From Bathynomus jamesi (Eukaryota; Arthropoda; Malacostraca; Isopoda; Cirolanidae): a stretch of DNA of 64,000 nucleotides. The stretch covers positions 1 through 64,000 of the forward strand of contig JAJOZX010000943.1 in assembly GCA_023014485.1 (NCBI GenBank), given 5' to 3'. Position numbers and translations under genes: made by a program. Shown piece by piece: positions 1-10,942 of this stretch. Under the pieces are notes generated by a model. It did no database searches and had not been told where the DNA came from. It saw only the letters and a program-made list of their open reading frames with translations. How positions within the stretch are numbered: the stretch's first letter is position 1; every line of letters starts with the position of its first letter.

Positions 1-192
1 TTCTGTGAAAATTAAGTTTTAAATACGATGCAATATTTATTTTTAAATAAATTATTTAACTAGAAAAATGCACTCTAAATGGTACTAGACGTCTGTTTAT
101 ATATATATATGAAACGTCTACTCGATATCCCATAATGAACTTAGCTTTCTGAAATGAATAATAGATATTTTGAAATGTTTACTAGATATTTC

Positions 193-396
193 GGATCACC
201 TGAAGATCAGGGCCCCCAGTCTTCTTTAGTTAGCTTTATAAGGCTAACTAACGAAAATATCACGACCTAACCTAACCAATCGTCAAGGGCCTTACAGTTG
301 ACCTAACGATTGGTTAGGTTAGGTCGTGATATTTTCGTTAGTTAACCTTATAAGGCTAACTAAAGAAGGCTGGGAGCCCTGATCTTCAGGTGATCC
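193..396. mobile_element. Palindromic foldback element, copy 1
   Basis: This is an almost perfect palindrome whose arms run from GGATCACCTGAAGATC inward to AACCTAACCAATCGTC. It carries no ORF. GATATTTC lies directly before the first base and again directly after the last, so an 8-bp target duplication is visible. That length fits hAT, P or Merlin-type elements. The terminus GGATCACC is not the usual hAT CAGGG, so the superfamily is open. Related copies or cores lie at 1,223, 2,557, 3,401, 24,136, 43,583, 45,564 and 63,843. Confidence 0.8.
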
Positions 397-842
397 GATA
401 TTTCAAATATCTGAAAACGGTGCTTAAATGTTTCAAACATACAAAGGCGTAGAAATTAAACATTTAATTTGTGTAATAAGTTAGTTCTCTATTCTTTGCT
501 GGGTCTAGACGCATGCGCATTGTAGTTAAAAATATTTTGAAATTGTGACAGTTTATTTAGTGTTCGTATTTATAGGCTATCTCGAAAAGAGGAGAAAACA
601 CTTATTATATTTGCGCATTTATTCATTTATTCCATATAAATAAGCTAAGATCTTCCAAATGTCTTTCGTGCCTTTATTAATTTTATTTATTTGGCTAAGT
701 GTTGGCTAGTAAAGTCTTTCAAGATTAAGAACCAGCCTGTGATCCTGAGCCAAACCTTAGACCTACGCTTCTTGATATAGACTATACAGTAGGCTTACCC
801 TCGGTTTAATCTCAAGTTAGACAACCTACACTCGAGAAAAGA
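397..842. other. Unassigned spacer
   Basis: AT-rich sequence without a credible ORF. Short words related to GAAATGTCT and AGATATTTC recur around 100-200, 400-430 and again at 1,200-1,580. Both full palindrome copies sit inside this word-rich sequence. Nothing else is recognised. Confidence 0.5.
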
Positions 843-1130
843 CACTGATGAGTTAGAAAGGGTTCGGACGAGAGCAACCAAAATTAATTCAGAACTGAGA
901 AGTAAAGTATTTGAGGAAAAAATTGGCCGAATTGGATATGTATTCATTCGAAAAGCGTCGATTGTTTTGAGAACTAATTCGAGTATTTAAAACTTTTAAG
1001 TGTCTTCACTAATGTAAATTACGGGAAGTTATTTGGTACAGATTCAATTACAGGAAGAAATGGATATAAATTGAACGTCAAAAGTTTTTAAGAGTAATGT
1101 TATGAAGAAATTCTTTTCATATAAACTTAA
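843..1130 (+). pseudogene. LINE reverse transcriptase C-terminal scrap
   Basis: Across frameshifts the plus strand reads DELERVRTRATK, then a segment like LYSFEKRR...LIRVFKTFK. This matches the conserved tail of CR1-like non-LTR reverse transcriptases (LERVQ-RATK ... L-TLE-RR-RGDLI-VFKI). The same tail, far better preserved, ends the minus-strand LINE at 6,428-6,661. No catalytic motif remains. It is an old 3' fragment, as expected from 5'-truncated retrotransposition. Confidence 0.6.
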
Positions 1131-1222
1131 ATTTATACTTAAACTTAAACTTCTTGTTTAAATTTTCATACATTAAACATTCCATTGTTAGACAATTCAT
1201 TAAACATTTCATTAGACATTTC

Positions 1223-1425
1223 GGATCACCTGAAGATCAAGGCCCTCAGCCTTCTTTAGTTAGCTTTATAAGGCTAACTAACGAAAATATCACAACCTAA
1301 CCCAATCAATCGTCAAGAGCGTACAGTTGACCTAACGATTGATTAGGTTAGGTCGTTGTATTTTCGTTAGTTAGCCTTAAAAGGCTAACTAGAGAAGGCT
1401 GGGGGCCCTGATCTTCAGGTGATCC
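1223..1425. mobile_element. Palindromic foldback element, copy 2
   Basis: Second full copy of the palindrome at 193, with the same GGATCACC termini and the same loop region around GTCAAGAGCGTACAGTTGAC. It is flanked by an exact 8-bp duplication, GACATTTC. That differs by one base from the GATATTTC at copy 1, so both copies entered nearly the same target word or lie in copies of one older repeat. No coding capacity. Confidence 0.8.
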
Positions 1426-1433
1426 GACATTTC

Positions 1434-2426
1434 AGCTTAGTCTTTTTAACTGTTTAAAAAATTGGGACAATTTAGACATTTCAAATGACTTACTGAAATG
1501 TCTAACGAAATATTCAAGTGAAGTGAAATGTGTAATGGATTAACATTTAAATTTACCAAATTGTGACAATGAAACGTCTTACGAAACGTTTACTCCTATT
1601 TAGGGTGTGGTTAAAACAGTAATGATGAAGAATTTTTGGGAAGAAAACAAAATGAAAGTAGGACACATTAAAGAAAAGTATCCAAGAAAATAAAAACAAA
1701 CAACTAAGAAATGGAAAGTAAACAAACAAATTTAAAACAAATTAAAACAAGTAAAACAACATCGGAGGAACTTACTGTTTTATTGTTTAACAAACAATCT
1801 CGTTTAAAGTGGAAAGTACTTTCTTTTTATCTCGAAACGCAGTCCCAGGGATTAAGGATTTTTCCTCCCCTAACTTTAGGGATAAATTTAGGGTTTAGGG
1901 TTAAATTGTAAGAGTTTTTATTTTCATTAAGGGATAGAGAGATTTCACTTTAGGGGGAAATGCTGTTTATTCAGGGATTTTTCAAGGGAATTATTTTCGT
2001 TTGGAAATTTCTATTTATTTTTTAAATTTAAAAGAGTAGAATGAGTTTTTTATGGAAATGTGGAATATAAAGAGCTCATTGGATGGTTGTTGGGGGCTTT
2101 TTTAAAATACCTAGTGAGGATTCTCTTACAGGATATTATTAAAGAATTCACATATAAGTTGATTCCAAACTCGTTTAACGAAATATCAACTAAAGTTGTG
2201 TAACCTAACCTGGTATAGCTTTCTTGTAACATTTCCTCGTTGCACGGAGGTCAGGCACGTGATCCTGCTTATATTAATTTTTTGTAATATTCATTTGTTT
2301 AGATTGTAATACCATTTACATTGCGATATTTCTTTTTTGTTAATTAACAAAGTTCATGTTTCGATTAATTGAAATAATAAATGGTAAAACCTAATTACAA
2401 TTTTACGGTTGAAAAGAACCTCTCCA
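1434..2426. other. Spacer, nothing recognised
   Basis: About 1 kb of AT-rich sequence. Short ORFs at 1,711-1,911 (+) and 2,050-2,232 (-) have no recognisable motif, and the first is low-complexity Lys/Thr/Asn. I assign no function. Confidence 0.5.
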
Positions 2427-2805
2427 GAAGAAGCTCTGGAGCGAGTGTAATTTACGTCCCCCTGACGCAAAGGGGAACAGAAACGACACTAGATCAAAGT
2501 TGGGGAACGTAAACTACACTAGGATCTTTAGGAGACATTTTTTAAATGAATCCAGCAAATAAAACGTTAAAACAAACGAAAATATTACGACTTAACCTAA
2601 CCAATCATCACTTTATATATATATATAAATTGACGATTGGTTAGGTTAAGTCGTAATATTTTCGTTAGTTTTAACGTTTTATTTGATTAGGTATATGCGG
2701 ACAAAGTTGGGAACGCAAACTACACTAAGATAATGTAGGGGAACGTAAACTACACTAGGCACCGCAGGGGGACGTAAACTACACTTGCTCCGAAGCTCCT
2801 TCTTC
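2427..2805. mobile_element. MITE with subterminal GTAAACTACACT repeats
   Basis: Imperfect inverted ends GAAGAAGCTCTGGAGC and GCTCCGAAGCTCCTTCTTC bound the unit. Inside, a word close to GGGGAACGTAAACTACACTAGG's shorter core, GTAAACTACACTAGG, repeats near 2,505 and 2,740, with variants next to both termini (ACGTCCCC, GGGACGTAAACTACACT). Such repeated subterminal words often bind transposase. No clear target duplication was found. A palindromic core (2,557-2,684) occupies its centre. There is no ORF. Confidence 0.6.
2557..2684. repeat. Palindromic core with AATAAAACGTT arms
   Basis: The inner arms (CGAAAATATTACGACTTAACC and its complement) match the core of the palindromes at 193 and 1,223. The outer arms are different: AAATAAAACGTTAAAAC instead of GGATCACC plus AAGGCTAACTAA. 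The loop is a short TATATA stretch. It sits inside the MITE at 2,427-2,805. Confidence 0.7.
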
Positions 2806-2908
2806 ATCACAATTGAACACTATTTTCACAAACCAAAGCAGCTCCCTTTGTAATTTTTAATAAAGGGATCACCTTTTCGTAATGTGATTCAAATGCGCAA
2901 ATATAATT

Positions 2909-3345
2909 AAAATTGGGTAATAATCAATTTAAGCTCCCGTTCCTCCGATTTTCATAAATTATACATTGGTAGCTTTGTTTCTTCATTAGGAATGCGATTT
3001 AAACAGTCTCTAGTAAGGGAAATGCTTCAAAACCTAACCTAACCTAACCTAGCATTTTGAAGCACAGCTCGCCTTGCTATAATGCCAACTGTTTTGAGAC
3101 AACTATTCAGCGGCTTTTGTTGGGTAAGGTTAGGTTAGGTTGTCTCAAAACAGTTGGCATTATAGAAAGGCGAGCTGTGCTTCAAATTGTTAGGTTAGGT
3201 TAGATTAGGTTAAGTTAGGTTTTGAAGCATTTCCCTGACTAGAGACTGTCTAAATCGCATTCCTAATGAAGAAACGAAGCTACCGATGTATAATTTATGA
3301 AAATCGGAGAGACGGGAGCTTAAGTAGATTATTACCTAAAATTGA
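2909..3345. repeat. 435-bp foldback with TTAGG strings
   Basis: Long imperfect palindrome. From TTGGGTAATAATC (about 2,913) to GATTATTACCTAA (about 3,340) the two halves match for roughly 200 bases each, including AGGAATGCGATTTA and TTGAAGCACAGCTCGCC. CCTAACCT or AGGTTAGG runs sit in both arms. The loop holds CAGCGGCTTTTGTTGGG. No ORF and no clear target duplication. It is probably a non-autonomous foldback element. Confidence 0.7.
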
Positions 3346-3400
3346 AATGCAGTTCATGTAATTATACATAAAAATTAAATTAACATTAAAAATTAATGTA

Positions 3401-3469
3401 CAAATTTTCGTTAGTTAGCCTTATAAAGCTAACTAAAGAAGGCTGAGGGCCCTGATCTTGAGGTGATCC
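3401..3469. repeat. Half copy of the palindromic element
   Basis: Contains one arm of the palindrome only: TTCGTTAGTTAGCC through AAGAAGGCTGAGGGCCC to the GGTGATCC end. AATTAATGTA occurs immediately on both sides (3,391-3,400 and 3,470-3,479). The half element therefore looks flanked by its own duplication and was not simply cut down after a full insertion. Confidence 0.6.
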
Positions 3470-3885
3470 AATTAATGTAGTACAGGAATTACTACGTTTT
3501 GTATAATGATAACTTGAACTTTTGTGCTAATTAGGTCTCCAAACTAATTATAAAAATCTTGGTATTTATAACTCTCACAATTCATTGATTTATAGAGGAG
3601 GCCTTAAATATATTTAATATGTGTACCGTAAAAAACTTTCATTTTAACAGTACTTTACTGGTAGCTTTGTTGCCAAGATTTTACTGGGAAATCTACACTG
3701 AAAATATTTTGTTTATTTAACATTACCTTCCGTAACGCAAAGATTTAACAGTAGTTTTAACAGTGACTTTATCTTCTAAATTCATTCCTGGCGTCAAAGC
3801 GAAAGAAAAATACCCGTGTTAGGCTTTAGTAATATATACTGTAGGTTTCTTACTGTAATTTTAGCTGTAGCAGTAAGATTAATTT

Positions 3886-4152
3886 TTAGTTCATGTAAAA
3901 ACAACAGTGAAGTACCATTACTTTTACTAGCCAATTTCTTTCCGATAATACGGGCATTGTAACTTTAACATTAATATTCCAAACGAGACCGTTAAATCGT
4001 ATTTTAACAGTTATCCAATAGCTGTTAAAGCAAAAATAATTACGCTTGACGTGTGGGTATAGAGTGAATGTAAGGTCATCGGTAACTTTCGAACTTGGGT
4101 AATGTTCGCTACCCGATTCGACAAAGGCAGGTTCCAAAACTGTATCTGTCAT
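3886..4152 (-). CDS. Unrecognised short ORF
   Basis: The 88-codon ORF opens with an acidic, soluble-looking stretch (MTDTVLEPAFVESGSEHYPS) unlike the Ile/Tyr/Lys-rich chance ORFs around it. From about residue 38 it runs into TTAACAG repeat sequence, which is unlikely to be original coding DNA. It could be a decayed host or transposon exon overrun by repeats, or chance. No family is recognised and no start context supports translation. Confidence 0.15.
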   Translation of the reverse strand: MTDTVLEPAFVESGSEHYPSSKVTDDLTFTLYPHVKRNYFCFNSYWITVKIRFNGLVWNINVKVTMPVLSERNWLVKVMVLHCCFYMN

Positions 4153-5568
4153 GGTTTTTAACTCTAGAAAACCAACGCGGCCTATTACGATAAATATACA
4201 TATTTTTCTGAAAATGATATCTTTTATTGTACACGAGTTAATTTTTGTTATTGTTTAGTAATAATAACAATAGAAAACTGGATGCGTAAAAAAAAAAGTA
4301 GGAACTTTTTTCTGATATTCAGATACATAATGATTATTTCTAGCACCGAATTTTACTTAATTTTATTTAAATATTTAATTATGATCATTAATGATTGAAA
4401 ATATAGTGCGGAAAATACTTAAAGTACTTATAAAGTAGTCCACTCCCGCACGGTTTTCGCGCATAGCGGCGTTTGGTATCGTTTCCGATTACGTATTTTA
4501 GCCTCGTAATATTCAGAGTGTGAAGTTGTTACTTCAATCTGCAATATGAAAACTTACAATATATTCTCTAAATCATGCATGGGTTCCCAAACTGTGGCTT
4601 ACGGGAAACATATTACTTGCTGAGCTGTTTCAAGTGGCTCACGGCGACTCAATAATAAAAATCAAAATTTTATACCAAAATCATCTCAACGACTGCGTGA
4701 GAATTGCAGTGACTCGCAACACTCCGGACTTTCAGAAGTTGGCAGATAATACGCAGTTGGATGTTTCCCATTAGAGATTTGCCTACTAACGGGTTTAGGT
4801 AGTCGATAGGTAAAGATTTTTCAAAATGTCGATGTGACTCGACACATATTTTAAATTTTGAGGTTGCTCATTGTCAGAAAAAAAGGCTGTGGACAACTGC
4901 ACTCTAAATTAACAGTAGTAAATTGTTGATTCAGCGATTATTTTAAGTGCGCAAAATACAGGTACTCTCTGAAGAACAGTTATGCGTTGTTAAAATAACA
5001 GCAAGCTTATAAACATGAAAATTTACGGCTTGCTGTTTAAATTAACAGTAATAACTCAGTTAATTAAGTGCTACTGTAAATATACTACTACAATCATTCT
5101 TTAAGCAGTACTTTTTTTACTGTTAAATTAACAGTAAACTCGTGGCCAAAAAAATTACAGTGTTATGTTCAGATTAACAGTTTAAACTTAGTAAATCTAC
5201 TGCAATTGAATAATTTTAGTTTGCAATCATTGTTTGGTTAAATATAGAAGCACAGCGTAGCCATAAAGTCCCTTTGCAGTGAAATTACAGCATAGCCGTG
5301 TGTTGCCCTTGTTTTTCATGCAAAGGGACCCTGTATACTATTAAAATAGCGAAGGACTCCATTTGAAAATTTACAATTGTTTTTAAGGATATCGTTTCCA
5401 TCAACATCATAAACGTGTTAAAATAAGCATGATTACTAAATTGATAAAGATTTAACCTCAAAACATGGACAGTATCCAGTCCAGAAAAATATCCTCATGT
5501 GACAGATATTTAGGGTGGCCAGACGTCCGGCTTTAGGCGGACAGTCCGCCTTTTGAGCACTCTGTCCT

Positions 5569-5701
5569 TAGGGTGGCCATTTCCAAATTTCCAAAAAGGA
5601 GGACACTGCGTATGTGGCCGTACGTTAACATATATATATAATATATATATGTTAACGTACGGCCACATACGCAGTGTCTTCCTTTTTAAATGGCCACCCT
5701 A
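5569..5701. repeat. Short foldback MITE with TAGGGTGGCCA ends
   Basis: TAGGGTGGCCATTTCC at the left pairs with AAATGGCCACCCTA at the right. The inner arms (ACACTGCGTATGTGGCCGTA, about 50 bases) fold around a short TATATA loop. A further TAGGGTGGCC with CCGGC and GCGGAC words lies just upstream at about 5,512. No ORF. Confidence 0.65.
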
Positions 5702-6239
5702 CAGATATTTCAAACTGTATTTTATTGTTGTCTCTGAAAAACAGTAAAATGCTTTTACAAATGACAGTCTTTTACTGTTAATATATTAACATCCATCGTT
5801 TGCAGTGTAATTTCGGTTTCATTATTTATTATTTGCTGGATTTCATTTGGCCTCAAGAGGAATCGAATACAGATTCAGTCAACCTTGTTTTAAAATAGAT
5901 TTGTCACGTACCATTTTTAACGTAATTTGATTAACAAACTTTATATTAATTTTATTTCTCTTAATTAACGCTGACCCAAAACATATTAAAAAAATCATTG
6001 TCGTGACAGGGCCAGGTCAGATATTAATGTCTGAAAAATAAAATTTCACTATTATTCTAAATTTTCACGTATACAGTATATATATAAAAAATGTTCTAAT
6101 GTTTCAGACAAACAAGGACTCCAGGATTTACTCATGGCTGGTCTACCTAACCGTGTTTGTAATTGTGAATTGCGCATGTTCTCCGTGGTGGCGGAGGGGA
6201 CCTACAATTTTACGTGGGTTCCGAACCAAAAAAACCTTA
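5702..6239. other. Spacer, nothing recognised
   Basis: AT-rich stretch without a supported feature. A GC-richer segment near 6,170-6,220 may belong to the 3' untranslated end of the LINE that follows on the minus strand. Confidence 0.4.
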
Positions 6240-6427
6240 ATTTTACTACCTTAAATTATACCTAATCTATCAACATATGCATCTAATCGATTTTTAAATT
6301 GTTTATAGACGTGCTACTAATTACTTCTACCGGCAAACTAGTCCAGCTATTTACTATTCTATGCGTAAAAAGTTTTTGGCAACTGCTGTCTCCCGTTATT
6401 TCTAGTTCTACTATACTGAGTTATTTC

Positions 6428-8628
6428 TTAAAAGCTATCTCTATTTACGTTTTCGAACCCATTCATAATTTTAAAAACCTGGATTAGATCACCCTTTTGC
6501 CTCCTAGTCTCGAATGTAGTCAATTTTAACTCCTTAAGCCTATCCTCGTACGACTTTGACCGAAGCGATGGAATCATCTTAGTTGCTCGTCTTTGAACGC
6601 TTTCGATTTTGTCTATATCCTTGCGCATATGCGAATTCCAAAATTGGATCGCGTACTCCAAATGGGGTCTAACTCATGATTTTTAAAGAGGAAAAATAAT
6701 ATCGCTCGATTTGTACTAAAAGTTCCTAGCTATGAAACCTAGCACTTTGTTCTCCTTATTGACCGCTGCTGTACTTTGTTTCGCTACTTTCAAACCACCA
6801 GTGACTATAACTCCTAAATCTTTTTTCTGATCTACGCTTGCCAACTCCTTCCCTGACACACTATATGCAAAATTACTGTTACGCGAACCTATATGTAAAT
6901 TTCTGCACTTATCGACGTTAAATCTCATTTGCCATGTGACCGACCAATCTGATTTTATTCAGATCTTCCTGGATTTTACCTCTATCTTCGCCATTTATCA
7001 CCCTACCACCCAACTTCCTGTCATCCGCAAACTTTGAAACTGTATTGACTAAGCCAGTGGTGGGGAGCCGTTTTTACTGGCGGGTCATTTTTGTTACTTT
7101 TGATTTAAAAAAAAACGAAATTGGGTCACAATAATTTATTTACTTACTATTTTTAGTGAGAAACTTGTTGGATTTTAGCTGCTAATGGTTTGATCCGAGG
7201 TTTATATTTAGTTGTCTTTAGTCTCACACATGCAGCACTCATATCTGTGCCAAGGCCATTCCTAGTGGTGGATTTGACGAAATTCATGGAGGAAAACAAC
7301 TGTTCACATGAATAAGATGAACCAAACATTGTTAGCAGAGCTAATGCTAGCTTTTTCATTGATGCAAAAGAATAAGATTCTCTACTCTTTCTATTGATTG
7401 TTGTTCTCTGGTTACACCCAAAATTGACGACTCCAATTCCTTTTCTTGTAACTTCAGATTAAGATCAATAAATTTAGTCTTCCATAATGCACTTTCTTGG
7501 AAGTCAACTAATTCCATTTCTAAATTACCAATATCAAGCCAATGAAAAGCTGATAACTGAAGATCTTCAAATTGAATAGTATGGGGGAATTGAATGAATT
7601 GTAAGTTGTCATACATACACACACGTTTTTAAACGTATACTATACGTTTAAAAACATTTCAATGTGTATCAGCTGTTTATTTCGGTGGGAGAATAAAATA
7701 ATTTTAAAACTGTAAGGCAGAAAATATTAAAAATTAAAGTCATATTTTATTTAAATAAGACCTCGTGGGTCACTAAAAATTGCCTCGTGACTCAGTACTT
7801 GACCCGCGGGTCAGTGGTACGCCCTCACTGGACTAGGCCGACATCTAAATCGTTAATATTTATAAGATAAAGCAAGTGGCCCAATACAGAACCCTGAGGA
7901 ACGCCGCTCGCTACATTAGCCCAAGAAGACTCCGCTCCATCAACGACCACCCTCTGTTTCCTACCTCGCAACCACTCTTCTATCCAATTTATTACTACAC
8001 CCCTGATTCCATGAGCCTTAGTTTTTTCAACGAGTCTTTTGTGCGGTACGGTGTCAAACGCTTTTTGAAAATCTAAATACACTACATCTACCTCCTGATG
8101 ACTATCATAAACTCCAACCACGCTTTGGAAAAATTCTAAAAGATTAGTTAAGCAAGATTTGTTTCGCCAAAAACCATACTGCGTATTTCTAATCAAGTTA
8201 TGCAATTCTAAGTGTTCGACTATACGATCCCTAATTATCGACTCCAGTAGCTTACCTACAACCGACGTTAAATTGAATAGCCTATAATTTCTCGCCACAC
8301 CTTTATCACCTTTCTTAAAAAATAGGCGTTACATAGACGCATTAAAAAACTTTGTTAACGGTACAACAATGCTTTCTTTTAGTTGTATGGGATATATGGA
8401 ATCCGACCCCGGTAATTTAAGCATTTTCATTTTACAAATACAGTGCAGTACCTTCCTTTCACTCACCACAATATTATCTAAAGTATTACCATTATCGAAA
8501 GGTATTATGTCTGTGACCGTAGGGATATTCGTTACATCTTGTATTGTAAAAAGTGACGTAAAAAATTCTTTTAGCAGAGAAGCCATTTGCTTGTTCTCGG
8601 AAACTAGCTCACCATCAGAATTTCTCAA
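6428..8628 (-). pseudogene. CR1-like reverse transcriptase, interrupted
   Basis: The polymerase converts LINE RNA to cDNA at the nicked target. Visible motifs: NYRLFNLTSVVGKLLE (8,290 region), then the palm block VYLDFQKAFDTVPH, then SGVPQGSVLG and ININDL near 7,850. The reading stops where a hAT element was inserted. On the far side it resumes with VSKFADDRKLGGRV (the catalytic DD, about 7,030), FNVDKCRNLHIGS, KKDLGVIV and the tail EYAIQFWN...VQRRATKMIPSLRS. Several frameshifts (for example near 8,320) separate the parts. All polymerase motifs survive at least in outline. Confidence 0.8.
7055..7830 (-). mobile_element. Internally deleted hAT element inside the LINE
   Basis: CAGTGGTGGGGAGC at the left and GGTACGCCCTCACTG at the right form short hAT-type inverted ends. 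They are flanked by GACTAAGC and GACTAGGC, an 8-bp target duplication with one mismatch. The minus strand keeps the end of a transposase: a segment with ELVDFQESALWKTKF (7,356-7,622) and the hAT C-terminal dimerisation block, ALLTMFGSSYSCEQLFSSMN (7,153-7,359), with the closing PLAAKIQQVSH. The DDE core is missing, so mobilisation would need another copy. It splits the LINE reverse transcriptase. Confidence 0.85.
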
Positions 8629-8947
8629 CGGTCTGAACGGGCTCTTTATCGGGTTCCTATTGTTGACGTATTGGAAAAATCGCTTGCGGTTTTCTTTGTC
8701 GTCACGAGCTATGGAAATTTAATCGCGCTTGGACTTTTTCATTACGCTTTTTGCTTCACGCCTTAAAAATATATAGTTGTTTCGTAACCACAAATTGTCT
8801 TTATCGCACTTATGTAGCCTATAAGCCCTATCTTTACTCTTTATAATATTCCCTACTCTAGAAGTAAATCACAAGGACTTGTTATTTACTTTCGCACGCT
8901 TAATCTTGCACGGTACACATTCGTCATTTCTAGTCCTAAACACTGTT

Positions 8948-9790
8948 TCAGACGATTCTCATTATTTTTGCGTTGGAGGTCCCAATTACCCTTTCCCATT
9001 CGACGCGTGACAATTCATTTCTAAATTTACAAAAGTCTACGTGCTGGAAGTCAGGGATTTTAATCGAGTTTCCTGGTTTCGAGTGAGTTACTGAGAGGAC
9101 AAATTCTACCATATTGTGATCGCTATTGCTTAATGGCTCATTACTTAAGATCAGTGATAAGCCTATCATCCGTAGTTATTACTAAATCTAAAATACTTTT
9201 TAATCTCGTAGGTTCCCCAACCTTTTGAATAAGAAAGCTATCCCAGAGAAAATTAACTAAACGGTTACCTTCCGCGTCTCCCTGCATTGTATCGTAATTC
9301 ACGTTAGCGCAATTAAAATCATCCATAATTAAGGCTTGTTCCCTAGCTATTATTCTCTCTAGTTCACGATGTAACGCTTCGTCCATATCAGCTGTTTGAT
9401 TTGGGGGCCTATATATAACGGCAACAAGAAATTTGAAATCGTTCAATTTAAGTTCTGCTATCGTCGAATCTATCGGTTCTGGAATTCTGTGCTTTAATTC
9501 TATAGCGTTTGCAATATTATCTTTGATATACAACATAACACTTCCTCCTCGCCTACCTATTCTGTTTTTAACAAAAAGTCTATAGGACTCTATAACCTCT
9601 AATTTGATACCCCCCTACAAAGTCACGTGTTTCAGTGCTAAGCCACGATTCATTCATTTATTGCAATTGAATCGTCTTTGCAAGCAATTAAAGAAAAAAA
9701 TTCGTTTATTTTTTTTCGTACGCTATGAGCATTTAAAGATAGAACCTTCAAATTGTTTGTTGAAACCGCGTTAACTTCGCGCGCGCAAGG
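8948..9790 (-). pseudogene. LINE apurinic-type endonuclease domain
   Basis: This nuclease nicks target DNA to prime reverse transcription. The N-terminal part reads LKVLSLNAHSVRKKINEF and ESWLSTETRDF (9,640-9,770). The body (9,141-9,536) has VAVIYRPPNQ, ALIMDDFNCANVNY and LDLVITTDD. The C-terminal catalytic SDHN motif is in SNSDHNMVEFVLS (8,948-9,169). In most relatives the GDFN motif has Gly where this copy has MDDFN. Two or more frameshifts break the frame. Confidence 0.75.
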
Positions 9791-9825
9791 TAAATTCATA
9801 TTTTTTTGCCTGTAATTTAAGGAAA

Positions 9826-10255
9826 TTACACCGGGACCTTTCGAGTTACGACAGCCTGAAAAGAAGAGACAGTATTATGAAGTAATCTTCCTAAACGCGC
9901 AACTTCAACGTCATTTAGATGAAGTCCATCTCCGAGGAACAAGTCCCTCCTGTCGTAGAAACTGTTCCAAAAATTTGCAAAATGCACTCCTTCCTGTTGG
10001 CAAAGAGATTTTAAGTTATTGTTAATATAGGTTGCCTTGCCGTAGAACACGTTACGTTGGATAATTCGAGGAAGTATACCTGTTAAAGCAACTTATTAGT
10101 TTTTCCTTTAGTCGTCCTAATAAGTCCCTATGCCTAGCCAGCAGCTCTTCCGATCTAGAAATTAAAACGTTATTAGTGCCGACATGAATAATATATGTTG
10201 TGTCCTCAGAGGTTCCGTCTGTAAAATGGTCAACACTATTCGTTATATCCTCCAT
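9826..10255 (-). pseudogene. SGNH/GDSL esterase domain of LINE ORF1
   Basis: Two ORF pieces join across a frameshift near 10,050. The first has YIIHVGTNNVLISRSEELL, the second NVFYGKATYINNNLKSLCQQ, then NSFYDRRDLFLGDGLHLND. The HVGTNN block and the terminal GDGLHLN block (catalytic Asp-x-x-His) identify an SGNH-hydrolase fold, found in ORF1 of CR1 and L2 LINEs. Its role in transposition is not settled. The N-terminal Gly-Asp-Ser nucleophile block is not seen; the piece is truncated. Confidence 0.7.
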
Positions 10256-10459
10256 CCATGCACCAGGGTAGCAGTAAATAAATAAATAAAATCAATAAAT
10301 AAAATATATCCGGTTATGAATAATTCGTAACGCTAGGTAATTTAGTTAAGAAGGCACCGAACACTATTTTTTAAAATTACTGTGACTGAAACAACTTATT
10401 GAAGTGGTGACACTGGACACTTGATAAAACATGTTTGTTCACAAGGAAAGACGAATCAC

Positions 10460-10460
10460 C

Positions 10461-10544
<84 letters not shown>

Positions 10545-10547
10545 ATG
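10460..10547. repeat. Compound (TC)n(AC)n(TA)n(TG)n microsatellite
   Basis: Successive runs of CT, CA, TA and TG dinucleotides. The array abuts the left end of the next foldback element, where the sequence changes to TGTACAGGGTGTCC. Confidence 0.9.
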
Positions 10548-10548
10548 T

Positions 10549-10942
10549 ACAGGGTGTCCAAGAAGTCTGCACTCATAGGGAAAATAGACAGTATAGTTTT
10601 AAAATGAAATAAACATTTTAATGTCAGTTTTACATATTTCAGGAAAGAAAATACCCTGATGGCTCAGTATACCAATCAAGAGAAGGTGGAATTGGTATTG
10701 CTACATGCTTCCGGAAAAAGCCAGAGGGAGGCATGTTCGTTAAATAACTGACATACCTCCTTCTGACTTTTTCCGGAAACATGTAGCAATACCAGTTCCA
10801 CCTTCTTTTGATTGGTATACTGAGCAATCAGGGTATTTTATTTCCTGAAATATGTAAAACTGACATTGGAACTGTGTTTGTTTCACTTTAAAAATATAAT
10901 GTCTATTTTCCCTATGAGTCCAGACTTCTGGCACACCCTGTA
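10549..10942. mobile_element. Foldback MITE made of two mariner-like 5' ends
   Basis: The ends read ACAGGGTGTCCAAGAAGTC and its approximate complement, and the whole 394-bp unit folds back on itself. Each arm contains the start of a transposase gene: on the plus strand at about 10,660 MAQYTNQEKVELVLLHASGK, followed by SQREAC and a stop. This resembles the helix-turn-helix start of mariner-type transposases (DUF4817-like). The arms meet at about 10,745. It is thus an inverted duplication of one transposon end, now non-autonomous. Confidence 0.75.

Larger units (their letters stand above)
3640..5810. other. Region rich in TTAACAGTAA motifs
   Basis: Words of the form TTTACTGTTAA or TTAACAGTAA recur dozens of times, clustered near 3,640-4,030 and 4,900-5,230 and again at 5,740-5,800. 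CTACACTGAAAAT at about 3,693 and TTTGCAGTGTAATTT at about 5,797 are inverted and could be terminal repeats of one large non-autonomous element. The boundaries are uncertain and no target duplication was seen. The middle (4,150-4,900) has no recognised feature. Confidence 0.35.
6240..10260 (-). mobile_element. CR1-like non-LTR retrotransposon
   Basis: Read on the minus strand, the order is SGNH/GDSL esterase-like ORF1 end, apurinic-type endonuclease, reverse transcriptase, and the CR1-type tail. ORF1 esterase domains, APE endonuclease and tail motifs such as LEY-IQFW and LKLTTFETRR are typical of the CR1/L2 group. After removing a 776-bp hAT insertion (7,055-7,830) about 3.2 kb remains. Frameshifts and stops are frequent, so the copy is dead. 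The 3' limit near 6,240 and the 5' limit near 10,260 are estimates. Confidence 0.8.

Noticed and set aside
8369..8722. Plus-strand ORF of 117 codons
   Set aside because: It is a shadow of the CR1-like LINE coding sequence on the minus strand.
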